Positions 27,807 to 37,178 of a DNA stretch of 64,000 nucleotides are shown here, piece by piece. Below the pieces are notes generated by a model. The model saw nothing but the letters and a program-made list of their open reading frames with translations. It had not been told where the DNA came from and made no database searches. Positions within the stretch are counted from its first letter, which is position 1; each line of letters begins with the position of its first letter. The stretch covers positions 32,780 through 96,779 of the IMG/VR virus record IMGVR_UViG_3300028569_000019; one strand, given 5' to 3'. The DNA comes from a virus. The position numbers and the translations under genes are program-made.

Positions 27807-30800
27807 ATGGCAATACAAGAAGGCGGTAGATTCGCCCCAACACAAAATATAGTAAGCCCAGGTGTATTCACACGTGAAAATGACCTCTCCGGTCTGGCTC
27901 AAGGAGTAGCAAACATTGGAGGAGCAATTATAGCTCCATTCGCTGATGGACCAGCGTTTTTTCCAAATACAATAACCGACGTAGCTGACTTGGAAACAAG
28001 ATTCGGTGTCGCTGATGGTGTGTATTATGGACCATACACAGCCAAAGAATATCTACTACAACAAGGCATCGTTACTGTTGTTCGTGTAGGTGGTCTAACT
28101 GGTTACTGGCAAAAGAATCCATTGATTGTATATGCTCAACCAGGTATCTGGGACAGAGACGCTGATAAAGGTGCTATCACCACAGCTTCATTTATGTATA
28201 TTGACACTGCAGATTATACATCAAATGTAATATATCAACAAACTAGTACTCCTATTAGTATTACCGGTTCAGCTGCAATTAAAGGTTCAGTTGGTAGTGG
28301 TATAACAGGATCTGCTACATTTACAAGAGCAACAACCGCTGAAATTGCTTCTTTCTTAGCTACAGTTGGAAGTGTTGTTGGAATTAATTCACTTTCAGCT
28401 TCTTTGTCAATTTCATCCAGCTTTGGCAAAGTATTTAAAGTGGTTTCTACAAGACATTATGAATTGTTTAGCAGTTCAGTAGTAGCTAGAGGTGGTAAAG
28501 TAGCAAAACTAGGTAGTTCCACCGACCACTCATTGGCCGCATTTGATTTTGAAAAATCAAATATAAATGGTAGTGTTACAGTTGGCGGCGCATCATCAGC
28601 TAAGCTAAAATTAACATTTGATACCAGCACCTCCAATAGTTATTTGACATCTTCTTTTAATGCTCCAAATACATTCGGACTAGTGTTTGCTAAAGCCGCA
28701 AATCAAAATACATCCTTTGCAACCGCAAGTTTAAGTGGAGCAGGATTAAGTTCTTCTATTCAGTTGACACAACGTATTGATATTTCAACAATGACAATCA
28801 GTGGGTCATTGAATGTTAAATTTGGATCCGCAACTCTAACAAGTGGCGTAACCGCAGATGACGTTGATGGTGTAGGTAAGTTGAGTGGTAGTATCTTGTA
28901 CGCCAATAAAACAGTTGATATCGGTTCAGTTTCTTCTGGATTATTGGTACGTAAATTCAGTACTGCAACTCTTGCCAATGGCAATGCAAAACCAGTCGGT
29001 ACTAAATTCTTCTTGTTAACTTCAAGTCTACAAGGTTCAAATATTGATGCCGAAACAGCAATTGCTACCGCTTTTGATGAAAGCACAACAACTGTTGATC
29101 TAGTAAGTTCATCTTACTTCAATGGTAATATCGCTTACAATCTAACAAACTTCAATGTGGAAGCAGCTACAACACTAACACTTCAAAGTGGTAGTTTCCA
29201 TTCACTACGTGGTGTTGGAACTTGTGTAGCTGGTCTACAAGTAAGAGGTGTAGTAAGTGGTGATTTCGGTAAATATACCGGTGGATTTACAAGTCAAGAT
29301 AATGCAAGTCCAGATCAATGTAATCCAGTACTAACAGGTCGCCAAAAGTTGATCTTGTCAGTATTAGCAAATACTCAAAATGCTTCATCACAATTCACCA
29401 GTGATTATCAAGTATTTGGTTTCAATACCTCAACATTAAGCCAACTAACAAGTAGCACATTCCCATATAAGGGTGTAATTAATCCTAATGAAAATGTTTA
29501 CAACTTGGCATTGAAATATAGCTATACAAATCCAGCTGGTGGCACTAGTGCCGGTACATATGGTTACTACGACTTCAGTTTGAATGAAAATGATAATAAC
29601 TATATCAAAGAAGTATTCGGTGTAGATCCAACCGTTGGTAATCCTAACAAACAAGTTGCTGGTCAAAAAGTTGAAGCTGCTTATAACTACGTTCTATTCG
29701 AAGATAGCATCAAGAAGTTCGTAGCTGAAAAGACAAGTGCTTATGGATGGAGACTACAAGTAGGTACAAGTAATCTATCAGGAAGTTCTATTGTCGGTGA
29801 ACCTCTAAAGTTCGTTGATCAATATAGTACTGATTTGAATAACGGCGATAGTCAATTCAGCATCACAAATGCTTCTACCCCTTGGATCTACAGTCAAAAG
29901 ATTGCTCCATTCAAAGGTAGTGCTGATGTAGCCGCTCAACCAACTAAGTTCAAGTTGTTCAAAGTTCACACCTTGAGCGATGGTACACTAAGTAACACTA
30001 AGTTTAAGATTGAAATTAGCAACGTTAAGTTGGCTGGTACTGTTCCAGGCAGCGACTGGGGTAGTTTCACACTAGCAGTACGTGCTTATAGTGATACTGA
30101 TAAGAAGCCAAAGTATTTGGAAATCTACCAAAACTTGAATTTGGATCCAGAGTCTGCAAATTATGTTGCTCGTAGAATTGGTAACAGATATGCATATATC
30201 ACTTACGCTGGTAAATTGATTCAATTTGGTGATTTCACCACATTGAGCAAATATATCAGAATTGAAGCCAGTGACGTTTCTTACCCAGTAAGTTGCGTAC
30301 CATACGGATTCGAATCATATAGTACACCAATTGATAGTACCGCAAGTAACTATGTACCTGCTATACAATACAGTAAAGCAAGTATCTATGGTCTAGGTCC
30401 TGGTAAGTATCCATCTGGTACAGTATTTGGAAGTGTTCCAGGCACCGACAGTGAAATTCAAGCTCTATACCCAACATCTTCATTTGGTGTAGGTGTAGAC
30501 AATAACACCAAACAATACTTCAAACCACTACCATACTATGGTACATCTGATAGCAATGGTACTAATATCGACTTCGATTTAGAAGATAAGGTATGGGGTA
30601 CAACAAATAGTAAATTCTATGCTCAAGGCACATACGTGAGTACTGGATCACTACTATCTCCAACATTGAGTGGTAGTATTCCAAGTGTTTACGATGCTGT
30701 AAATGAATCTACATATGTCAAACTACGTAAGTTTGTACTTGGATTCCAAGGTGGATTTGAAGGTCAATGGCCAGCAATTCCAATCAATGTAGGTGGTAAT

Positions 30801-31724
30801 ATTACAGCTGGTAATACACAAGGTCTAGATTGTACAAATATCAATAGCCCAGGTAGTATCGCTTATAAGCAAGCAATTGCTGCAATCGGTAATCCTGATG
30901 AATTTGATATCAACTTGATCGTAACTCCAGGTATCTTCCGTGAACAACACAGTTATGTTACCGAATTGGTAATTGATATGTGTGAAACTCGTCAAGATTG
31001 TTTCTACATTATGGATAACGTAGTGTTCCCAGCAAGCAATCAAACTGTAGGATTGATTGATGCAGCAATTAATACTGTTGCTACAATTGACAGTAACTAT
31101 GTAGGTACTTATTATCCTTGGGTTAAGATCCTAGATACTAATACCAACAAGATTATTAGTGTTCCTCCTTCAGTAGTATTGCCAGCAGTTTATGCTGCTA
31201 ACGATAACTCCGCTGCTGAATGGTACGCTCCAGCCGGTCTAAACCGTGGTGGTATTCCAACCGCTGTACAAGTACTTGATCGTGTAACTCACAGTGAACG
31301 TGATACCTTGTATGAAGGTCGTGTAAATCCAATCGCAGCATTCCCTGGTCAAGGTATTTGTGTATGGGGTCAAAAGACTCTACAAATCGCTCCAAGCGCT
31401 TTGGATCGTATCAATGTACGTCGTTTGTTGATCAACTTGAAGAAGTTTATCGCAAGTTCAAGCAACTACTTGGTATTCGAACAAAACGTTGCTTCTACAA
31501 GAAATCGTTTCTTGAGTATTGTAACTCCATATTTGGAATCAGTACAACAACGTAACGGTATCTACGCATTCCAAGTCAAGATGGATGCTGAAAACAATAC
31601 TCCTGACTTGATTGATAGAAATATTCTATATGGTCAAATCTTTATCCAACCAACCCGTACTGCTGAATTCATTATCCTCGATTTCAGCATACTCCCAACG
31701 GGAGGGGCTAGTTTTAATGCTTAA
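27807..31724 (+). CDS. 18: Tail sheath protein gp18, enlarged
   Basis: 1305 residues, about twice T4 gp18 (659). The N-terminus NIVSPGVFTRENDLSG and GPAFFPNTITDVADLETRFG, and the C-terminus NVRRLLINLKKFIASSSN, LVFEQNVASTRNRFLSIV, RTAEFIILDFSILPTGGASF, are the conserved sheath ends. The middle (about residues 130-480) is a Ser/Gly/Thr-rich expansion, probably outward-facing domains on the sheath surface. It forms the contractile tube around the tail. The gene stands alone between a promoter region and a strong terminator, and prefers frequent codons as expected for a major structural gene. Confidence 0.92.
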   Translation: MAIQEGGRFAPTQNIVSPGVFTRENDLSGLAQGVANIGGAIIAPFADGPAFFPNTITDVADLETRFGVADGVYYGPYTAKEYLLQQGIVTVVRVGGLTGYWQKNPLIVYAQPGIWDRDADKGAITTASFMYIDTADYTSNVIYQQTSTPISITGSAAIKGSVGSGITGSATFTRATTAEIASFLATVGSVVGINSLSASLSISSSFGKVFKVVSTRHYELFSSSVVARGGKVAKLGSSTDHSLAAFDFEKSNINGSVTVGGASSAKLKLTFDTSTSNSYLTSSFNAPNTFGLVFAKAANQNTSFATASLSGAGLSSSIQLTQRIDISTMTISGSLNVKFGSATLTSGVTADDVDGVGKLSGSILYANKTVDIGSVSSGLLVRKFSTATLANGNAKPVGTKFFLLTSSLQGSNIDAETAIATAFDESTTTVDLVSSSYFNGNIAYNLTNFNVEAATTLTLQSGSFHSLRGVGTCVAGLQVRGVVSGDFGKYTGGFTSQDNASPDQCNPVLTGRQKLILSVLANTQNASSQFTSDYQVFGFNTSTLSQLTSSTFPYKGVINPNENVYNLALKYSYTNPAGGTSAGTYGYYDFSLNENDNNYIKEVFGVDPTVGNPNKQVAGQKVEAAYNYVLFEDSIKKFVAEKTSAYGWRLQVGTSNLSGSSIVGEPLKFVDQYSTDLNNGDSQFSITNASTPWIYSQKIAPFKGSADVAAQPTKFKLFKVHTLSDGTLSNTKFKIEISNVKLAGTVPGSDWGSFTLAVRAYSDTDKKPKYLEIYQNLNLDPESANYVARRIGNRYAYITYAGKLIQFGDFTTLSKYIRIEASDVSYPVSCVPYGFESYSTPIDSTASNYVPAIQYSKASIYGLGPGKYPSGTVFGSVPGTDSEIQALYPTSSFGVGVDNNTKQYFKPLPYYGTSDSNGTNIDFDLEDKVWGTTNSKFYAQGTYVSTGSLLSPTLSGSIPSVYDAVNESTYVKLRKFVLGFQGGFEGQWPAIPINVGGNITAGNTQGLDCTNINSPGSIAYKQAIAAIGNPDEFDINLIVTPGIFREQHSYVTELVIDMCETRQDCFYIMDNVVFPASNQTVGLIDAAINTVATIDSNYVGTYYPWVKILDTNTNKIISVPPSVVLPAVYAANDNSAAEWYAPAGLNRGGIPTAVQVLDRVTHSERDTLYEGRVNPIAAFPGQGICVWGQKTLQIAPSALDRINVRRLLINLKKFIASSSNYLVFEQNVASTRNRFLSIVTPYLESVQQRNGIYAFQVKMDAENNTPDLIDRNILYGQIFIQPTRTAEFIILDFSILPTGGASFNA

Positions 31725-31740
31725 TAATTAATAAATCACA

Positions 31741-31779
31741 AAACCCCGCTTATTTCTAAGCGGGGTTTTATTTTTTTTG
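31741..31779 (+). terminator. Rho-independent terminator after the sheath gene
   Basis: Perfect 12-bp stem AAACCCCGCTTA / TAAGCGGGGTTT with a TTTC loop, followed by a T-rich run (ATTTTTTTTG). It ends the sheath transcript 16 nt after the stop. Confidence 0.95.
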
Positions 31780-31783
31780 ATTT

Positions 31784-31822
31784 TTGACACTATAGTGTAA
31801 TATTTATCTATTAGATAAGGAG
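31784..31822 (+). promoter_or_regulatory. Candidate promoter/operator and RBS of endonuclease gene
   Basis: TTGACA (31784-31789) overlaps a 12-bp perfect palindrome ACACTATAGTGT (31787-31798). A TATTTATC box follows (31801-31808) and an AAGGAG Shine-Dalgarno (31817-31822) lies 8 nt before the ATG at 31831, which selects that start over the upstream TTG at 31825. Confidence 0.4.
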
Positions 31823-31830
31823 TATTGTTT

Positions 31831-33336
31831 ATGACTGAACGAGGTAAAAAAATTAGAGAAGCATTTTTTAAAAAATACGGAGTATATCATCCATCACAGC
31901 TGCCTGGCGTTAAAGAAAAAATAAAACAAAAACGAGAGAGTGGTGCATATGATAATATGATTACGAAGATGAAAAAAACAAAATTGGAAAAATATGGCGA
32001 TGAAAATTATTCAAACTTAGAAAAAGGAAAAAAAACAAAATTAGAAAAATACGGGGATGAAAATTTCAATAACAGAGAAAAAATGTTAAAAACCAATGTT
32101 GAAAAATATGGTATGAATGTATCTCCAAATACTCTTGAAAAAACAAAACAAAGAGCTAATAATGGAGAACTCGGTTTTAAGTCCGAGAAATACAAACAAT
32201 ATTTGGAGAATAATAATATTGACAATGTATCTCAATTATCCAGTGTAAGAGAAAAAAGAAAACTTCATAAAATTCAAGAATCTTTACATAATATTTTTGA
32301 AGGAAATCGATTGAAAGGTATAGTTGTCCCATTATTTAATAAAGATGAATATGTAGGTACGGAATATAATAATTTATATAAATTTAAATGTAGTGTATGT
32401 CATAACGAATTTGAAGATAATTTGTATTCTGGTAATATACCTAGATGTTTAATCTGCAATCCACACAATAGATTTAAATCTACAATTGAAACTGAAATAT
32501 TGAGTTTTTTACATTTACACGACGTTGTGACTAAACATCACGATAGAAATATATTAGACGGAGAAGAAATTGATATTTTAGTACCTCATTTGAATTTAGG
32601 CATAGAATGTGATGGAATATATTGGCACAGTGAACTTGCTGGTGGTAAAGATAAACATTATCATTTACATAAAACTAAGTTGTCACTTGATAAAAATATT
32701 CAATTGATGCATATATGGGATTGGGAATGGCGATGCAAACAAGATATAATAAAAAGCATTTTATTAAGTAAGATTGGTAAGTCCAAAAGAATATTTGCAC
32801 GTAAATGTGAAATAAAGCAAGTGATCAATGATGAAAAATCTGCATTTTTGATTGATAACCATATACAAGGAAATGACACATCATCTATTAGATTGGGATT
32901 ATACCACAATGATGTTTTGGTATCACTAATGACATTTGTTAAATCTAGATATGACAAAAAATATCAATATGAGTTATCTAGATATTGTAATATATTAAAT
33001 ACAAATGTAATAGGAGGCGCTTCTAAATTGTTCAATTATTTTATAAAAAATTACGATGTAAATTCGATTGTAACATATAGCGACCGAAGATTGTTTACTG
33101 GTAATTTATATAAACAAATTGGTATGTCGTTTGTAGATAACACTCCTTCTGGATATCACTATTTTCATAAAAATAAAGGAGTACCAATTGAAAGAAGCCA
33201 TTTTCAAAAACATAAATTAAAAGAAAAGCTTGAAAAATTTGATATTAATTTAAGTGAATGGCAAAATATGCAAATTAATGGCTATGATAGAATTTGGGAT
33301 TGTGGACATATGAAATTTAACTGGAATCGTAAATGA
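31831..33336 (+). CDS. Homing endonuclease with Vsr/PD-(D/E)XK-like nuclease core
   Basis: 501 residues from the ATG with the SD. The N-terminal 130 residues carry repeated LEKYGDEN-type helices (KTKLEKYGDENYSN, KTKLEKYGDENFNN), DNA-binding repeats seen in phage homing endonucleases. A Cys-pair zinc ribbon follows (CSVCHNEF...CLIC), then a nuclease core EIDILVPHLNLGIECDGIYWHSE with acidic residues in the ExD/ExD layout of very-short-patch-repair-like enzymes. The C-terminal domain continues to WDCGHMKF. It is a free-standing mobile gene in the gap after the sheath terminator. Confidence 0.75.
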   Translation: MTERGKKIREAFFKKYGVYHPSQLPGVKEKIKQKRESGAYDNMITKMKKTKLEKYGDENYSNLEKGKKTKLEKYGDENFNNREKMLKTNVEKYGMNVSPNTLEKTKQRANNGELGFKSEKYKQYLENNNIDNVSQLSSVREKRKLHKIQESLHNIFEGNRLKGIVVPLFNKDEYVGTEYNNLYKFKCSVCHNEFEDNLYSGNIPRCLICNPHNRFKSTIETEILSFLHLHDVVTKHHDRNILDGEEIDILVPHLNLGIECDGIYWHSELAGGKDKHYHLHKTKLSLDKNIQLMHIWDWEWRCKQDIIKSILLSKIGKSKRIFARKCEIKQVINDEKSAFLIDNHIQGNDTSSIRLGLYHNDVLVSLMTFVKSRYDKKYQYELSRYCNILNTNVIGGASKLFNYFIKNYDVNSIVTYSDRRLFTGNLYKQIGMSFVDNTPSGYHYFHKNKGVPIERSHFQKHKLKEKLEKFDINLSEWQNMQINGYDRIWDCGHMKFNWNRK

Positions 33337-33340
33337 TTAC

Positions 33341-33348
33341 TATTTATA
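33341..33348 (+). promoter_or_regulatory. TATTTATA box, candidate promoter
   Basis: TATTTATA ends 4 nt before the ATG at 33353. Confidence 0.45.
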
Positions 33349-33352
33349 TATT

Positions 33353-33643
33353 ATGATACTATTAACAAGAATTATTGAAGATTTAACTAAACCACAGGTT
33401 AAAGAAGCAGTTGACCCATCTCTATTAAAATTAATAGATGAAGTTATTAATGATACAAACGTTTTAGTTGTTAATAATTTGAAAATGGTAAAGGATATTT
33501 TGTCAAAAGAACCAATTGACAAAGCTAAATTAGATGTGGCTCTAAGCAACTATAAACGTTATTTTAATAGAGACAATGGTGGTACACCCGAAGTAATTCG
33601 TGGTATGACTATGCAAAATAAACTAGACGAGTTATCAAAATGA
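33353..33643 (+). CDS. Small hypothetical protein, possible head-targeted protein
   Basis: 96 residues; not recognised. Begins MILLTRIIEDL, which resembles a capsid-targeting peptide with an IxE site. The rest is helical (PSLLKLIDEVINDTNVLV). It overlaps the flavodoxin-like gene by 4 nt (ATGA), so the two are coupled. Confidence 0.55.
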   Translation: MILLTRIIEDLTKPQVKEAVDPSLLKLIDEVINDTNVLVVNNLKMVKDILSKEPIDKAKLDVALSNYKRYFNRDNGGTPEVIRGMTMQNKLDELSK

Positions 33644-34425
33644 TTAGTTTAACCGATCTATTGTTAGAAGCCAAACTTCCTCAAAGCGAGCAAGATATGG
33701 ATCTTTATGCCCGCAAATACAAAAAGACTATAGATTATTTACGTACTAAAAACAAAGTACTATTACTAACTACTAGTAATAGATGGAGTCAACACAAAGA
33801 CGATGTTCCAAAGAGTACTCAATTAGCAATTAAGATACAAGAACTATTGGGTAAAGAAAAAGTCACATTGATTGAAGTACCTAGTTTAAATATAGCTCCT
33901 TGCGAAGGTAATGTTAGTAGCAATTTGAAGTACGATGGAAATCATTGTGGTGTAAAAGGTGCGTTGCTTAAAGATAAAGATAAGAATCCAACCGGATATC
34001 ATCGTTGTTGGGCAAGTTTAAATAATAAAAACGATGAACTTTGGAAGATTACCAAAGAACTATTTGAAAGTGATTGCGTTGTATTTTTTGCTAGTGTTAG
34101 ATGGGGTCAAGCCAATGGTTACTATCAGAAATTAATTGAAAGATTAACTTGGATTGAAAATAGACATTCTACATTGGGCGAAAAGAATGTTGTACAAGAT
34201 ATTGAATCTGGATTCATTGCAGTTGGACAAAACTGGCACGGTAAACAAGTTGTAGAAACACAAAGAGCTGTGTTGGGAGATTATTATAAATTTAAAACCC
34301 CAGATCAATTATTTTGGAATTGGCAATTTACACAAGATGATACAGACGAAACCAAACGTTCGTATGATAAATCGATCAGAGTATTTGATAAAACATTTTT
34401 AAAACCATATGATAAGACTAAATAA
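33640..34425 (+). CDS. Flavodoxin-like/NADPH-dependent FMN reductase-fold protein
   Basis: 261 residues. The core has KVLLLTTSNRWSQ, a phosphate-loop-like strand, followed by STQLAIKIQELLG, a conserved CEGNVSS loop, and VVFFASVRWGQANGYYQKLIERL, matching the flavin-site and dimer segment of NAD(P)H-dependent FMN reductases. The N-terminus MISLTDLLLE resembles a T4 capsid-targeting sequence ending in LxE, so it may be packaged in the head. Its last 17 nt overlap the next gene's start. Confidence 0.65.
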   Translation: MISLTDLLLEAKLPQSEQDMDLYARKYKKTIDYLRTKNKVLLLTTSNRWSQHKDDVPKSTQLAIKIQELLGKEKVTLIEVPSLNIAPCEGNVSSNLKYDGNHCGVKGALLKDKDKNPTGYHRCWASLNNKNDELWKITKELFESDCVVFFASVRWGQANGYYQKLIERLTWIENRHSTLGEKNVVQDIESGFIAVGQNWHGKQVVETQRAVLGDYYKFKTPDQLFWNWQFTQDDTDETKRSYDKSIRVFDKTFLKPYDKTK

Positions 34426-35263
34426 CATTTTAAGTGAAGTAATACAAGAAGGTGGTGCCGGAGGTCATAGGAATTTAGTTAATGAAAATAACGGCACTGT
34501 ATGTTGTGTAATTTGTAATAAATGGTTTGGTCAAATAACTAAAAACCATTTAAAATTTAAACATAACATTTCATTAGAAGAATATGTTCAAAAATATAAT
34601 GTTCCCACAATCGCGGAAAGTAAAAAAAATATCGGTGATAAAAACCCGATGAAAACTTATTTAAATAAAAATAAATGGGAAAAAATAATTAAATCTGAAG
34701 AACATAAGCAAAAACAACGAACGATATCTTTAAATCACATTTCTTCTTTATCGGAAGAAGAAAAGAAAAAATATAATGGTTGGAAAAATGATAATATAGA
34801 CAAAGATAATTTCAGAAAAAAAGTATCCGTGGGTGTTAAAAAAAGCTATGAAAATACAGAACTCCGAGTTTTGAGAAGTAATACTATAGGTTTAATTGGA
34901 AAGAAAAATTTATTAGAAAGATATAATGAAAAAATAAAAATGGGTGAATGGATTTCCCCGGAAAATAAAACCGATTATATTGGTTACAGAGATAGAGTAA
35001 GAAAACTTACAGACGAAAATTTTCAAAAACAGTTTTTAAATATAAAAAATGCTAAACTTAGAGGCAATGGTTGGGATTTAGATCATAAAATCAGTATTCA
35101 TTATGGTTTTAAAAATCATATACCTGAAGAGCATATATCACATATTAAAAATCTGGAAATGTTACCATCAAAAATAAATTATAAAAAAGGTAGTAATTGT
35201 TCTATGTCATACGAATCATTATTAGAATCAATAGAAAAGGAAAATTATGATAAAAATATCTAA
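34409..35263 (+). CDS. HNH homing endonuclease inserted in the 5' end of the ligase-like gene
   Basis: 284 residues. An N-terminal zinc-finger-like block (CCVICNKWFGQITKNHLKFKH) precedes NUMOD-like helices and a C-terminal HNH core WDLDHKISIHYG...NLEMLPSKINYKKGS. The first 20 residues end in GGAGGH, which is exactly the start-proximal motif of the downstream ligase-like protein. Its first 17 nt overlap the upstream stop and its last 17 nt overlap the next start, the two overlaps being near-copies. It has therefore taken over the original 5' end of the ligase-like gene. Confidence 0.78.
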   Translation: MIRLNNILSEVIQEGGAGGHRNLVNENNGTVCCVICNKWFGQITKNHLKFKHNISLEEYVQKYNVPTIAESKKNIGDKNPMKTYLNKNKWEKIIKSEEHKQKQRTISLNHISSLSEEEKKKYNGWKNDNIDKDNFRKKVSVGVKKSYENTELRVLRSNTIGLIGKKNLLERYNEKIKMGEWISPENKTDYIGYRDRVRKLTDENFQKQFLNIKNAKLRGNGWDLDHKISIHYGFKNHIPEEHISHIKNLEMLPSKINYKKGSNCSMSYESLLESIEKENYDKNI

Positions 35264-36299
35264 ACTTTTAGTTTCTTTATTTGAAAATAAAAAACTATTA
35301 ACTTGTGGCGGGGCGGGAGGTCATATGGCACATCCATTTGATTTTGTTGATACTGGTGCTAAATTGGTAGATGTATTTGCGAAAGCAGTAAAGTCTTTGA
35401 AGCAAGGCGCCGGCAGTGTAAAGATTGACGGTGTTAATGCAAGTATCCGCATGGTAAACGGTCAATTTGTAATGGATCGTGGATCAGCAAAACCACTTGA
35501 TATCAAAGGAATGAGACCTGAAGATTTGGAGACAAGATTTGGGGCTGGTCACGGATTTGTTAATATAGGTGCTAAAGTTATTAATATTTTTGACGCTGCA
35601 GTTCCGTCTACGCAATCTGAATTGAAAACGCTTGGGTTACTAGATAATCCTAATATACTATTCAACATTGAATATGTAGAGGGACAAACAAATGTATTGG
35701 GATATGGTGAAATTGGAAACTTTTTAGCTATCCACGGATTAAAAGAAATTAAACCAAAAACATTTGGTAAAGATGGAAGTGTTAAATCAAGAGAAGCCGT
35801 TGAAATACCATATGATAAAACAGCAATGCAGTCTTATATAAACAAATTAAATAAGGTTGCTATGAAGAGTGGTTTTAAGGTATTGGGTAGCATTGACACT
35901 ACTTTCAAATCAGAACCAAAACTAGCAAGCGTTTTGACGCAGCCAGTTACATTGTATCCTACTGGCGAAGCTGTAACTAAGTCTTTGAAAGATTGGTTAA
36001 AAGGATTAAAGTTTAAAACTCCTCTTATTACACGTGAACAATTTTTGAAGGCGGTTGATAGTAAGAATATCAGTCAAGAGTTTCCAGGTCAAGATGTAAA
36101 CAAAATAGTTAATGATACTATTGTTTATTTAACCACAATTAAATTGGGAGATGAAATATTAAAAAATGCTACCAGTGAAATTGGAGACTTGGAAAAACAC
36201 GAAGGTATAGTTGTAAGAGACTCAAGTATTTATGGCAATCCATTTAAAATTACAGGAAGTTTTATTATAAAAGGTCTTGGAAGTAAGTTTAAGAAATAA
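35247..36299 (+). CDS. Ligase-like nucleotidyltransferase (GGAGGHM phage family)
   Basis: 350 residues. The N-terminal GGAGGHMAHPFD motif is a signature of a phage family with ligase-like folds. Motif I VKIDGVNASIR supplies the nucleotidyl-accepting Lys, ILFNIEYVEG fits motif III, HEGIVVRD fits motif IV and GNPFKITGSFIIKG fits motif V of RNA/DNA ligases and capping enzymes. The N-terminal MIKISKLLVSLFE resembles a capsid-targeting peptide. The substrate (RNA, tRNA or DNA nick) is unknown. Confidence 0.68.
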   Translation: MIKISKLLVSLFENKKLLTCGGAGGHMAHPFDFVDTGAKLVDVFAKAVKSLKQGAGSVKIDGVNASIRMVNGQFVMDRGSAKPLDIKGMRPEDLETRFGAGHGFVNIGAKVINIFDAAVPSTQSELKTLGLLDNPNILFNIEYVEGQTNVLGYGEIGNFLAIHGLKEIKPKTFGKDGSVKSREAVEIPYDKTAMQSYINKLNKVAMKSGFKVLGSIDTTFKSEPKLASVLTQPVTLYPTGEAVTKSLKDWLKGLKFKTPLITREQFLKAVDSKNISQEFPGQDVNKIVNDTIVYLTTIKLGDEILKNATSEIGDLEKHEGIVVRDSSIYGNPFKITGSFIIKGLGSKFKK

Positions 36300-36317
36300 A
36301 TTAAATACATATTTGTT

Positions 36318-36356
36318 ATGAAGAAAGCATCAGGTAAAAGTAATCTTTTATTTTTT
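36318..36356 (+). pseudogene. Remnant 5' end of the zinc-ribbon gene, orphaned by endonuclease insertion
   Basis: ATG and 12 codons (MKKASGKSNLLFF) then TAA. The GKSNL part matches GKSNL at residues 14-18 of the intact gene at 37168, which lies downstream of an inserted GIY-YIG gene. It looks like the former start of that gene. Confidence 0.55.
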
Positions 36357-36362
36357 TAATCA

Positions 36363-36370
36363 TATTTATT
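36363..36370 (+). promoter_or_regulatory. TATTTATT box, candidate promoter
   Basis: TATTTATT ends 4 nt before the ATG at 36375. Confidence 0.4.
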
Positions 36371-36374
36371 CTAT

Positions 36375-37178
36375 ATGAATGAAAGGTCTATGTCTAATAC
36401 CGGAATATATAAAATAAAAAATATCATCAACAACGATTGTTATATTGGAAGTGCATCATATACTTTTAATAAACGATGGAATACACATAAACACCAATTA
36501 AAAAATAATAAACATCATTCTATTATTCTTCAAAGAGCGTGGAATAAATACGGAGAAAACAATTTTAATTTTGAAATCATAGAATATTGTGAACCATCTG
36601 AATGTCTAATAAAAGAACAACATTATTTGGATAATTTAAAACCAAAATATAATATAAATCCTAATGCTGAAAGTCCACTTGGCAGAAAACTTAAACCAGA
36701 AGACTGTAAAAAAATATCAGATAGAACAAGTGGTATAAAAAATCCATTTTTTGGAAAACATCACACAGAAGAAACTAAAAAATTACTTTCGGAGAAGTTG
36801 AAAGGAAAAAATAAAGGAAAATTTTTGGCAGAAAAAAACCCAATGTATAAAAAAACACATTCTGATGAAAATAAAAAAATAATGTCTATATCTAGTCATC
36901 AATTTTGGAATAGTGAAATGGGAATAAAATTAAAAGAAATCAAATCAAAAGAAAAATTAGGAAAAACTAATCAATTTGCAAAAAAAGGAACAGAACATCC
37001 GAATTTTGTTTCTACAACATACAGATTCTTAAATAAACAATCAAATGAAGAATTCATGGGAACTATGTTTGATTTTAGAAAAAAATATAAACTGTGTTCA
37101 GATGTTTACTATCTATTAGATGGGAAAAAGAAAAAGTATAAACAATACAAAGGATGGGTTGTAAGTTATGAAAACTAA
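36375..37178 (+). CDS. GIY-YIG homing endonuclease
   Basis: 267 residues. The GIY-YIG nuclease is N-terminal: TGIYKIKNIINNDCYIGSAS, KRWNTHKHQLKNN and the catalytic Glu in CLIKEQHYLDNLKP. The C-terminal part carries NUMOD3-like repeats (NPFFGKHHTEETKKLLSEK) and a NUMOD-type tail (YLLDGKKKKYKQYKGWV) for DNA binding. It sits between the remnant start at 36318 and the intact zinc-ribbon gene, overlapping the latter by 11 nt. Confidence 0.85.
   Translation: MNERSMSNTGIYKIKNIINNDCYIGSASYTFNKRWNTHKHQLKNNKHHSIILQRAWNKYGENNFNFEIIEYCEPSECLIKEQHYLDNLKPKYNINPNAESPLGRKLKPEDCKKISDRTSGIKNPFFGKHHTEETKKLLSEKLKGKNKGKFLAEKNPMYKKTHSDENKKIMSISSHQFWNSEMGIKLKEIKSKEKLGKTNQFAKKGTEHPNFVSTTYRFLNKQSNEEFMGTMFDFRKKYKLCSDVYYLLDGKKKKYKQYKGWVVSYEN

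Noticed and set aside
31784-31803. TTGACA followed by TAATAT as a sigma70 promoter
   Set aside because: Only 8 nt separate the two boxes, so they cannot form one promoter; the palindrome and the SD site were recorded instead.
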